Below the pieces are notes generated by a model. It made no database searches. It was not told the origin of the DNA and was given only the letters and a program-made list of their open reading frames with translations. Shown in pieces: positions 9,609-17,340 of a stretch of DNA of 64,000 bases. Source of the stretch: an uncultured Muribaculaceae bacterium (lineage in GTDB: Bacteria; Bacteroidota; Bacteroidia; Bacteroidales; Muribaculaceae); NCBI GenBank assembly GCA_910587235.1, contig CAJUKD010000001.1, positions 62,001 to 126,000 of the forward strand. Reading direction: 5' to 3'. Every line of letters begins with the position of its first letter. The stretch's first letter is position 1. The position numbers were made by a program, and so were the translations under genes.

Positions 9609-10511
9609 ATGAAAAAAGTTTTTCGCAAAGAAGTAATTATAGGATTAAGTGTAATCGCGGCTCTGGGCATACTGGTGTTCGGAATCAACTATCTCAAAGG
9701 GGTAAATGTATTCAAGGCATCCAATTATTATTATGCCGTATACGATAATGTCGAAGGCCTGGCTGTTTCTGCACCTGTGACTCTCAACGGATTCAAGGTA
9801 GGGCAGGTGCGCGACATACGCTATGAATTCAATAACCCCGGCCATGTGTCGGTGGAAATGAGTCTTGACAAGGCTCTGCGCATTCCGTCGGGTTCCAAGG
9901 CCTTGCTTGGGGCGGATTTGCTTGGCACTGCATCCATATCGCTTCAGCTAAACAATGAAGCCGCTTCAGTCCATGCAGTAGGCGACACCATTGAATCAGG
10001 TTCGGCAAAAGGATTGATGAGCGGTCTGACCGAGAACGTCATTCCTTCGGTGGAAACAATCTTTCCTAAAATCGACTCGTTGCTGTCGGGGCTTAATGCT
10101 ATTGTAGCCGACCCTGCTTTGAAAGCCTCTGTTGGGCGGCTTGATGCTATTTCAGCTGATCTGGCCGTTGCTTCACAGCGTTTGGCATCGACCATGAATT
10201 CTCTTGCACCTGTGGTGGCTGATGTCAAGAATATCACAACGAATGTGGATTCGTTGACCGGCGACCTTGCTGAAGTATCGCATCGCCTGAATCAGGCTGA
10301 AATCGACAGCCTGCTCGCAAATCTCGGTACCACATCGGCTAATCTTGCTGCTCTGTCTGCCCAACTTAACGATCCTGAATCAAGCATAGGTAAGCTTACG
10401 CGTGACCCCGAACTTTATGATAATATAAATAGTACGGTTTCATCGCTTGATTCACTTTTTGTCGACATCAAGCGCAATCCCAAGCGATATGTCACTATAA
10501 AGGTATTCTGA
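9609..10511 (+). CDS. MCE/MlaD-family lipid transport protein
   Basis: A membrane-anchored periplasmic protein of the MCE family, whose members carry phospholipids between the membranes. It has 300 residues: one transmembrane anchor at about 9-27, an MCE domain at about 38-118 with the characteristic VEGLAVSAPVTLNGFKVG stretch, and a long helical tail rich in S, A, L and D that should form the tube-lining or coiled region. No MlaE permease or MlaF ATPase gene is adjacent, so its partners would be elsewhere. It is cotranscribed with the amidase and followed by a hairpin at 10595. Confidence 0.88.
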   Translation: MKKVFRKEVIIGLSVIAALGILVFGINYLKGVNVFKASNYYYAVYDNVEGLAVSAPVTLNGFKVGQVRDIRYEFNNPGHVSVEMSLDKALRIPSGSKALLGADLLGTASISLQLNNEAASVHAVGDTIESGSAKGLMSGLTENVIPSVETIFPKIDSLLSGLNAIVADPALKASVGRLDAISADLAVASQRLASTMNSLAPVVADVKNITTNVDSLTGDLAEVSHRLNQAEIDSLLANLGTTSANLAALSAQLNDPESSIGKLTRDPELYDNINSTVSSLDSLFVDIKRNPKRYVTIKVF

Positions 10512-10594
10512 CTTTATTTAAAATGATTCTAAATTAGCGAAGTCGGGCGACATCATGCTTCTGTATTGCTGAATGCCTCATTATCGCATATTTC

Positions 10595-10620
10595 ACGGCT
10601 TCCGACTTGTCGGAGGCCGT
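10595..10620 (+). terminator. Hairpin terminator after the MCE protein
   Basis: ACGGCTTCCGAC pairs with GTCGGAGGCCGT across a 2-base loop (one wobble), then TGTTTG follows. The T tract is weak. Confidence 0.6.
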
Positions 10621-10715
10621 TGTTTGTGAAACTGTGATTGTATATGATTGCGCATTGATATGTAGTTTGTTAGGTGAAAGCCTTAACTCTTTTGTTTAAG
10701 CTTTGCAAAGGCGGA

Positions 10716-10745
10716 TTTGTAAAATGCTGAACTGTTTACACTTGC
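10716..10745 (+). promoter_or_regulatory. Probable dnaA promoter
   Basis: TTTG at 10716-10719 and TACACTTGC at 10737-10745 (one mismatch to TAnnTTTGC), 17 bases apart. Transcription would start near 10749, leaving a leader of about 115 bases before the dnaA ATG. Confidence 0.4.
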
Positions 10746-10864
10746 AAAAGAATTGAAAATTGCAAATAAAAAGCTATTTGTTTTTCAACATTTTTTTTTG
10801 GAATTTTGTAATCGGAAATACAGTGCCCCAAAAGCAGCTAACCACCCCCCAAATCCCCCAAGAA

Positions 10865-12256
10865 ATGGAAAGCCGACACAAAGAATTATGGAGCGAATGT
10901 TGCCGCTTCATAAAGGACAACATCACGCCGCAACAATACGACACCTGGTTCCGGGACATCACTTCGGTGAGTTTCGAGAACAACACTCTTGTGTTGATGG
11001 TGCAGTCGGAGTTCTTCGTAGATCAGCTCGAAGAACGCCATCTCGATGTGTTGCGTGCGGGGATTAAGAAAGTGTACGGTCCGGGGGTACAGCTTTTCTA
11101 TGACTATTATCCTGTCCACAACGACCCGTCGACAGTGATAACCCAGCGCAGCGCGCAGCCTTCGCCCACGATCATGGCGCAAAGCAAGGCGCAGCCTGCG
11201 AACCCGTTTCAGCCGAAACCTGCTGCCGAATTCGATCCGCAGCTTTACGCCCGCTATACATTCGAGAACTACTGCCTCAGTCAGAGTAACCAGATTGCGC
11301 GAACCATAGGCGAATCGATTGCCGACAATCCGACAATCAAGACATTCAACCCGTTTTTTGTTTTCGGTTCTACGGGTGTAGGTAAAACGCACCTTATTCA
11401 GGCAATAGGCATACGTATAAAAGAGAAGAACCCGCAGGCGCGCGTGCTTTATGTCACCGCCCGTCTTTTCGAGAGCCAATATACGGCCGCTGTCGCGAAA
11501 GGTACCACAAACAGCTTTTTCCATTTCTACCAGAGCATCGACACTCTGATTATCGACGACATACAGGATCTTCAGGGAAAGAAAGGTACGCAGAATATTT
11601 TCTTCCATATCTTTAACCATCTGCATCAAAACAACAAGCAGATTATCATGTCCAGCGACTGTCCGCCGGCTGAGATGGAAGGTTTTGAAGCCCGTATGCT
11701 CTCACGTTTCAAATGGGGTATGTCGGTAGAGCTTGATAAGCCCGACATTGAGCTGCGTCGCGACGTTCTTCAGCTCAAAGCCGAGCAGGACGGACTCGAT
11801 ATACCGGCTGAAGTGCGTGAATTTATAGCATCGAACGTTACCGACAGCATTCGTGAAATAGAAGGAATAGTCGTGTCGCTCTATGCGCATGCCACCGCAC
11901 TCAATTGCGACATCACGCTTGACCTTGCCCGTCGTGTACTGGCTAATGCGGTGAAAATCAATCGCCGGAGCGTAAACTTTGAAGTGATAGCTGAAGCCGT
12001 GGCTTCGCATTACGGCGTTAAGCCCGACCTGCTTTTCACCAAGAGCCGTAAGCGAGAGATCTCCGATGCGCGTCAGGTGGTGATGTATCTTGCAAAGAAA
12101 CTGGCGAATATGCCCCTTACCAAAATAGGCCATCGTATCGACCGCACCCATGCTACCGTGATATATGCCTGCCGCAATATCGAAGAACGGCTTGGAATCG
12201 AGAAGAAGCTCGCTGCCGATATCGATGCTATCGAATCTGCAATAATGCAGGCCTGA
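10865..12256 (+). CDS. dnaA: Chromosomal replication initiator DnaA
   Basis: The AAA+ protein that opens the replication origin. The ATG at 10865 gives 463 residues starting MESRHKELW, the expected domain I opening; an upstream in-frame CTG-type extension is A/T-rich and unlike a DnaA N-terminus. Walker A is GSTGVGKTH at about 167-175, Walker B is LIIDDIQDL, and the C-terminal domain IV carries the signature DRTHATVIYACRNIE for DNA-box recognition. The linker at about 95-125 is poorly conserved. No DnaA-box cluster is visible nearby, consistent with an unlinked origin. Confidence 0.97.
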   Translation: MESRHKELWSECCRFIKDNITPQQYDTWFRDITSVSFENNTLVLMVQSEFFVDQLEERHLDVLRAGIKKVYGPGVQLFYDYYPVHNDPSTVITQRSAQPSPTIMAQSKAQPANPFQPKPAAEFDPQLYARYTFENYCLSQSNQIARTIGESIADNPTIKTFNPFFVFGSTGVGKTHLIQAIGIRIKEKNPQARVLYVTARLFESQYTAAVAKGTTNSFFHFYQSIDTLIIDDIQDLQGKKGTQNIFFHIFNHLHQNNKQIIMSSDCPPAEMEGFEARMLSRFKWGMSVELDKPDIELRRDVLQLKAEQDGLDIPAEVREFIASNVTDSIREIEGIVVSLYAHATALNCDITLDLARRVLANAVKINRRSVNFEVIAEAVASHYGVKPDLLFTKSRKREISDARQVVMYLAKKLANMPLTKIGHRIDRTHATVIYACRNIEERLGIEKKLAADIDAIESAIMQA

Positions 12257-12290
12257 AAGGCCGCGGCCATACCATTTAACCGATTCTTTT

Positions 12291-13274
12291 ATGAAGCACA
12301 ATCTGCTTTGCCTCGACGGCGAGGCCGTATTTCCCGTTTCCGATCCACATTGGAAACGTTTCGACCTTATTGAGGGTCTTGACAGCTATAAGATTTACAA
12401 CCATTATCCGCACGACGACGAAGAAGGCATCATAGCCAATCTACGCGACTGCACGATGGCGCTTACCAACAAAGTGCCGCTTACCTCGCATATCATTTCG
12501 GCATTGCCCGGACTGAAATACATAGGCGTGCTTGCCACGGGATATAACGTGGTCGACGTCGAGGCTGCAACCCGTGCCGGTATAACAGTCACCAATATCC
12601 CGGCCTACAGCACCGCATCCGTAGCCCAGATGGCTATATCCCATCTGCTGGCAATAACAAACCGTGTAGAGTATTATGCCGCATGCAACCGCGGTGGCAA
12701 ATGGTCGGAGCAGCCCGATTTCTGTTATCGCGATTTTCCTTTGCCCGAACTTGCCGGACGGCGTTTCGGGGTCGTGGGCTTCGGAAATACGGGAAGAGCG
12801 ACTGCGGCCATAGCGGCAGCATTGGGCATGGAGGTGGCTGTGTATACTTCGAAGCCGGCCTCGGAGTTGCCGGCGGGATATGTGAAGACCGGACTCGACG
12901 AACTTTTCGCCACATCCGATGTCGTAAGTCTTCATTGTCCGCTGACGCCTGATACACGCAACCTTGTTGACACGAGCCGTCTGGCCATGATGAAACCGAC
13001 AGCCATACTCATAAATACATCACGCGGTCCGGTTGTCGACGAAGCGGCTCTTGCCGATGCGCTCCGTGCCGGAGTCATTGCCGCTGCAGGACTCGATGTC
13101 CTCTGTCAGGAACCGCCTGAAGCAGCTAATCCGCTGCTTTCATTGCCTAACTGTTTCATAAGCCCGCACATCGCATGGGCTTCCGACGCCGCACGCGAGC
13201 GCCTTTTCGACATAGCTCTCGGCAATGTCGGAAGTTTCATTGCCGGCACGCCTGTAAATATGGTCAACCGGTGA
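12291..13274 (+). CDS. D-2-hydroxyacid dehydrogenase (glycerate dehydrogenase-like)
   Basis: An NAD(P)H-dependent oxidoreductase of 327 residues in the 2-hydroxyacid family. The nucleotide-binding motif VVGFGNTGRATA is at about 159-170, and the catalytic triad is visible as Arg in NTSRGPVVDE, Glu in CQEPPEA, and His in SPHIAWA. The overall sequence suits glycerate/hydroxypyruvate or similar short 2-keto acids, but substrate cannot be read from sequence. It starts 34 bases after dnaA and is followed within 32 bases by the C-S lyase. Confidence 0.88.
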   Translation: MKHNLLCLDGEAVFPVSDPHWKRFDLIEGLDSYKIYNHYPHDDEEGIIANLRDCTMALTNKVPLTSHIISALPGLKYIGVLATGYNVVDVEAATRAGITVTNIPAYSTASVAQMAISHLLAITNRVEYYAACNRGGKWSEQPDFCYRDFPLPELAGRRFGVVGFGNTGRATAAIAAALGMEVAVYTSKPASELPAGYVKTGLDELFATSDVVSLHCPLTPDTRNLVDTSRLAMMKPTAILINTSRGPVVDEAALADALRAGVIAAAGLDVLCQEPPEAANPLLSLPNCFISPHIAWASDAARERLFDIALGNVGSFIAGTPVNMVNR

Positions 13275-13295
13275 TGACATGTGCGGAAAAAGCGT

Positions 13296-13304
13296 TATTT
13301 TTGC
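13296..13304 (+). promoter_or_regulatory. -7 promoter box immediately before the MalY-like gene
   Basis: TATTTTTGC matches TAnnTTTGC fully. Transcription would start at about 13307-13308, at the ATG itself, so the mRNA would be nearly leaderless. No -33 TTG is obvious, so this could be chance. Confidence 0.4.
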
Positions 13305-13306
13305 AC

Positions 13307-14503
13307 ATGATTATGAAAGAACAGAACTATGATTTCGACAACGTCGTCGACCGCCGGCTGACCGACGCTACAAAAATAGAAGAACTTGAAGAAAAATACG
13401 GTCGCTGCGACCTGTTGCCGCTGTGGATTGCCGATATGGACTTCGCTACGCCGAAACCGGTGCTCGACGCCATGCGCGGCCGTCTTGCCGACGGCTCAGT
13501 CCTCGGCTATACGACAGCTCCCGCATCGTTCTGGAACTCCATCACCGGATGGCTCCGCCGGCGTCATGGCTGGGAAGTCGACCGTACTGAGATAGACTAT
13601 ATTCCCGGAGTCAAGAAAGGACTCGGGCTTTGTGTGAATTTTTTTACCCGTCCGGGCGACAGGGTGGTCATACAGCCTCCGGTCTATCATTCGTTCCGTT
13701 CGGTGGTCGAGGGAAACGGACGTGTGCCTGTGGAGAATCCTTTGATTCTCGGCGACGATGGAAATTATACTATAGATTTCGACGGCCTTGAATTGCTTAT
13801 GCTTGAGCAGCGTCCATCCATGATGATAGTCTGCAACCCCCATAACCCTGTCGGCCTGCAGTGGGATGCGGCCACTCTTGCACGTGTGGCTGAAATCTGC
13901 CGCGACAACGGCGTTGTTCTTTTATCCGATGAAATCTATGCCGACCTGACTTTCTCGGGTGTGCGTCATATCCCTACCGCCACGGTGTCGGATGCCGCCG
14001 CCGAAGTGACCGTCACGCTTGGAGCGCCATCCAAGTCGTTCAATATTCCCGGTCTGGCGAGTGCATGGACAGTAGTCAGGTCGCCACGCTTGCGGGAGCC
14101 TTTCTTCGCATGGCTCGAAAGCAGCGAGTTCGACACTCCTCCGCTTATGGCCGTTGCCGCTACCGAGGCCGCTTACAGCCGTTGTGCCGGCTGGCTTGAA
14201 AATGCGCTATCCTATATAGAGGCCAATGCGGACTTTGCCATAAATTTTATTTCGCGTGAGATGCCTCGTGTAAAGGCTCTCAGGCCGCAGGCCGGATTCG
14301 GGCTGTGGATCGACTTCCGTGATCTTGGCCTGGACGACGCGGCATTGACATCCATGTTTGTCGACCGTGCCATGATTGCCGTCAGCGACGGCCCTTCTTT
14401 CGGCACCGGTGGCAATGGCTTTGTGCGACTTAATATTGCCTGTGCGCGTCCTGTCCTTGCCGAGGCACTTTCCCGTGTGGCTAAAGCTGTCGGCGGTTGC
14501 TGA
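13307..14503 (+). CDS. MalY/PatB-family PLP-dependent C-S lyase or aminotransferase
   Basis: A fold-type I PLP enzyme of 398 residues. Relatives split cystathionine or cysteine (C-S lyase) and some act as aminotransferases. Visible marks are the MalY-type opening LPLWIADMDF, NPHNPVG, SDEIYADL, and the PLP lysine K243 in APSKSFN, with RLNIACAR near the end binding the carboxylate. ATGs at 13307 and 13313 are both possible. The reading frame is open upstream to 13175, but that part overlaps the dehydrogenase and looks like its shadow. dapF begins 5 bases after the stop. Confidence 0.88.
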   Translation: MIMKEQNYDFDNVVDRRLTDATKIEELEEKYGRCDLLPLWIADMDFATPKPVLDAMRGRLADGSVLGYTTAPASFWNSITGWLRRRHGWEVDRTEIDYIPGVKKGLGLCVNFFTRPGDRVVIQPPVYHSFRSVVEGNGRVPVENPLILGDDGNYTIDFDGLELLMLEQRPSMMIVCNPHNPVGLQWDAATLARVAEICRDNGVVLLSDEIYADLTFSGVRHIPTATVSDAAAEVTVTLGAPSKSFNIPGLASAWTVVRSPRLREPFFAWLESSEFDTPPLMAVAATEAAYSRCAGWLENALSYIEANADFAINFISREMPRVKALRPQAGFGLWIDFRDLGLDDAALTSMFVDRAMIAVSDGPSFGTGGNGFVRLNIACARPVLAEALSRVAKAVGGC

Positions 14504-14508
14504 GAGTC

Positions 14509-15366
14509 ATGAGTTGCGAGCCATATATTGAGTTTACAAAAATGCACGGTCTGGGCAATGATTTTGTCCTGATAGACTGTCGCTATGCTCCCGACCGCGA
14601 TTTCGCCTTACTTGCCCGTCGCTTGTGCCATCGTACCGAGGGCATAGGGGCCGACGGACTCTTGTTGCTGCTGGATTCTGAAATAGCTGATTTCCGTATG
14701 CGCATATTCAATTCCGACGGTTCGGAGGCGCAGATGTGCGGCAACGGGATACGCTGTATCGGAAAATATGTTTTTGATGCCGCTATTGCAGCACGTCGCC
14801 GCACCATGACGGTGGAAACTCTCGGCGGTGTGCGTAGCATAACAGTCGCCGGGATTTCGCCGGACGGATGCCGCGCACTGACGCTTGCCGTCGACATGGG
14901 CTTGCCGGTACTCGATCCTTCGCGTGTGCCCGTGCGTTCGGTCGGCGACGGTTCGGCGCCTTTCACCGTAAGCCTTGATTCGGGGGCGGGTGTGGAGCTT
15001 ATGGCTCTGTCCATGGGAAATCCGCATGGTGTGCTTTTCGTGGACGATGTGGATGCGGCGCCTGTCGGAAGTCTTGGACCCGAGCTTGAACGGCATCCGG
15101 TATGGCCGGAAAAAGCAAACATAGAGTTCACGCAGCTGCTTGCCGACGGCAATCTTGCCGTGCGGGCATGGGAGCGCGGAGCCGGTGAAACCCGTGCGTG
15201 CGGGACGGGCGCATGTGCTGCTGCTGTCGCCGCCGTCATGAGCGGCCGCACCTCGTGGCCTGTTACTGTGCGTCTGCGTGGTGGCGATCTGCTTATAGAT
15301 ATGGACGCGGCCGGACATATCGTGATGACAGGCCCGGCCGCGGAAGTATTCAGGGGAAAAATCTGA
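14509..15366 (+). CDS. dapF: Diaminopimelate epimerase
   Basis: Converts LL- to meso-diaminopimelate for lysine and peptidoglycan. It has 285 residues from ATG 14509, opening with the typical FTKMHGLGNDFV. The two catalytic cysteines are C77 in MCGNGIRC and C231 in RACGTGACA, with the SMGNPHGV substrate segment between. The family duplication of two similar domains is intact. It lies 5 bases after the C-S lyase, so the dehydrogenase, lyase and epimerase are probably one unit. It converges on the PurF-like gene with only 5 bases between stops and no hairpin. Confidence 0.96.
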   Translation: MSCEPYIEFTKMHGLGNDFVLIDCRYAPDRDFALLARRLCHRTEGIGADGLLLLLDSEIADFRMRIFNSDGSEAQMCGNGIRCIGKYVFDAAIAARRRTMTVETLGGVRSITVAGISPDGCRALTLAVDMGLPVLDPSRVPVRSVGDGSAPFTVSLDSGAGVELMALSMGNPHGVLFVDDVDAAPVGSLGPELERHPVWPEKANIEFTQLLADGNLAVRAWERGAGETRACGTGACAAAVAAVMSGRTSWPVTVRLRGGDLLIDMDAAGHIVMTGPAAEVFRGKI

Positions 15367-15371
15367 TTCCT

Positions 15372-17249
15372 TTAAATAAAAGTACGCTCGTAGTAGTCGA
15401 CAAACGCATTGTTGACCATGCGGTTGCCTCCCGGTGTGGGGTAGTTTCCCGAGAAATACCAGTCACCGGGATGGTTGGGTACGGCATCGTGCAGGCCTTC
15501 AAGCGTCTGATAAAGAATGTCGACTTGTGCTCGTATGTCGGGTGGGGTGAGCATGTCGGCGATTTTGCGCGACACTTCATCGTCGGTGAACGGCGCGTAG
15601 ATGGCAGTCACGGCATTTGTCTGTTCTGCATCGGGCAGTGTCAGATTGCGCCGGCATTCGGCATAGGTGTTGTCGATGATGTCGCTGCGGCCGCCGTCGA
15701 GCAGTAGTTGTATGGCGGCGCGGAAAGCCGTAAGCTCGTCGAGGTTTGGCATGTCGATGCCGTAGTAATCGGGGAAACGGACCTGTGGCGACGATGATAT
15801 GACTATGATACGCTCCGGCAACAGGCGGTCGAGTATGCGCAGGATAGACTGCCGCAGGGTGGTGCCGCGCACTATGCTGTCGTCGATGATAGCAAGCGTG
15901 TCACGTCCGGTGCGTATGCAGCCGTAGGTCACGTCGTAGACGTGCGTCGCAAGGTCGTTGCGCGAACTGCCTTCGGCTATGAAAGTACGCAGCTTTATGT
16001 CCTTGATGGCAATTTTTTCCGTGCGGACTTTGCGGCGCAGTATTTCGGTGATTTTTTCACGGTCGAGTTTGCCTGCGGCGCTGAGTTCTGTTAGCTCGGC
16101 AACGCGGTCGGCGTCCAGCCGGCGCGTAAGTTCTTCCGTCATGCCGAAGAAAGCCACCTCAGCCGTATTGGGTATGAAGGAGAACACTGTGTCGTCGAAT
16201 CGGCCGCCGATCATCTCTATAAGTTTCGACACGATGTTGGCGCCTAGAGCCTTGCGCTCTCGGTATATGTCGGCGTCGCTACCGCGGGAGAAGTATATCC
16301 GCTCGAACGAGCAACGGTAGTTCGGACCCTGCGGTAGGATATTGTCGATGCGGACATTTCCCTGGCGGTCGACTATCACGGCATCGCCGGGCGTAAGTTC
16401 GCGTACACTGTCGCGGGGGACGTTGAACACCGTCTGGATTACCGGACGTTCCGAAGCCACCACCACGATCTCGTCGTCGCGGTAATAGAAAGCGGGTCGT
16501 ATCCCCCGGGGGTCGCGCATTGCAAACGACGAGCCGGAACCTGTCACTCCGCAGATTGTGTATCCGCCGTCCCACAGCGGGGCGGCCGAGCGCAGCACCG
16601 AGGCGATATCCAGTTCGTCCTCGATTTTGCGTGCCAGCTCCGGATCGCGGATTTCGTCGCGGTAGAGGCGATAGAGGCGGTGGTTCTCTTTGTCGAGCGC
16701 GTTGCCTATCTGTTCCAGCAGGAAAGCGGTGTCGCTGTAGAGGCGGGGGTGCTGTCCCGAGCTTTCTATTGAGCGGAAAATCTCGGCCACATTGGTCATG
16801 TTGAAATTGCCGCATAGCATCAGCGCGCGCGAGCGCCAGTTGTTGCGGCGCAGGAAAGGATGGGTGTATTCCAGGCCGCTTCGGCCGGTGGTGCTGTAGC
16901 GGAGATGCCCCATGTAGATCTCTCCTATGAATGGCGCGAAGCGCTTTATTTCTTCAGTATCGGCTTCATTGATTCCTGCGGGGATCTTCGATCCAATGGT
17001 GGCGAAAATCTCGTCGATGGCTCCTGTGCCGAGCGCGCGTTCGCGGAATATGTACTCGTGGCCGGCGGGAGCGTTGAGTTTTATCACACCGACGCCTGCG
17101 GCTTCTTGTCCGCGGTTGTGCTGCTTTTCCATCAGCAGATAGAGGCGGTCAAGACCGTAGGTCCAGGTGCCGTATTTGGCTTTATAGTATTCCAGCGGTT
17201 TGAGCAGGCGTATCATTGCCACACCGCATTCGTGTTTCAGTGCTTCCAT
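15372..17249 (-). CDS. Long amidophosphoribosyltransferase-like protein (PurF paralogue)
   Basis: A glutamine amidotransferase fused to a phosphoribosyltransferase, as in PurF, which makes phosphoribosylamine from PRPP and glutamine. At 625 residues it is about 150 longer than usual PurF. The N-terminus MEALKHECGV places the nucleophile Cys at 8, so a 7-residue propeptide must be removed, as in Bacillus-type enzymes. The PRPP loop IDDSIVRGTT is at about 450-462. The extra length includes inserted segments in the second half and a C-terminal tail around GDWYFSGNYPTPGG. Bacteroides often carries a normal PurF elsewhere plus this long form; its exact role is unclear. Confidence 0.78.
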   Translation of the reverse strand: MEALKHECGVAMIRLLKPLEYYKAKYGTWTYGLDRLYLLMEKQHNRGQEAAGVGVIKLNAPAGHEYIFRERALGTGAIDEIFATIGSKIPAGINEADTEEIKRFAPFIGEIYMGHLRYSTTGRSGLEYTHPFLRRNNWRSRALMLCGNFNMTNVAEIFRSIESSGQHPRLYSDTAFLLEQIGNALDKENHRLYRLYRDEIRDPELARKIEDELDIASVLRSAAPLWDGGYTICGVTGSGSSFAMRDPRGIRPAFYYRDDEIVVVASERPVIQTVFNVPRDSVRELTPGDAVIVDRQGNVRIDNILPQGPNYRCSFERIYFSRGSDADIYRERKALGANIVSKLIEMIGGRFDDTVFSFIPNTAEVAFFGMTEELTRRLDADRVAELTELSAAGKLDREKITEILRRKVRTEKIAIKDIKLRTFIAEGSSRNDLATHVYDVTYGCIRTGRDTLAIIDDSIVRGTTLRQSILRILDRLLPERIIVISSSPQVRFPDYYGIDMPNLDELTAFRAAIQLLLDGGRSDIIDNTYAECRRNLTLPDAEQTNAVTAIYAPFTDDEVSRKIADMLTPPDIRAQVDILYQTLEGLHDAVPNHPGDWYFSGNYPTPGGNRMVNNAFVDYYERTFI

Positions 17250-17263
17250 TTTGGGATAGTCTG

Positions 17264-17334
17264 GGTTTAAAGTTTAGAGTTTAAAGTTTAGAGGATGAAG
17301 TTCTGTTAAACCTTAAATTCTAAACTTTAAACCT
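17264..17334. repeat. Inverted repeat between glnN and the PurF-like gene
   Basis: Left arm 17264-17293 contains two tandem copies of GTTTAAAGTTTAGAG-like sequence; the right arm 17307-17334 is their approximate reverse complement. The same GTTTAGAG words occur in the repeat copies at 19825, 24247 and 24721. Confidence 0.6.
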
Positions 17335-17340
17335 TGTCTT

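Larger units (their letters stand above)
10512..10864 (+). other. Intergenic region upstream of dnaA (353 bases)
   Basis: Holds the terminator at 10595-10620, a promoter-like pair at 10716-10745 and an A/T-rich leader with long A and T tracts around 10780-10800. I found no cluster of TTATnCACA boxes, so there is no sign of a replication origin here. I see no gene in it. Confidence 0.6.
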
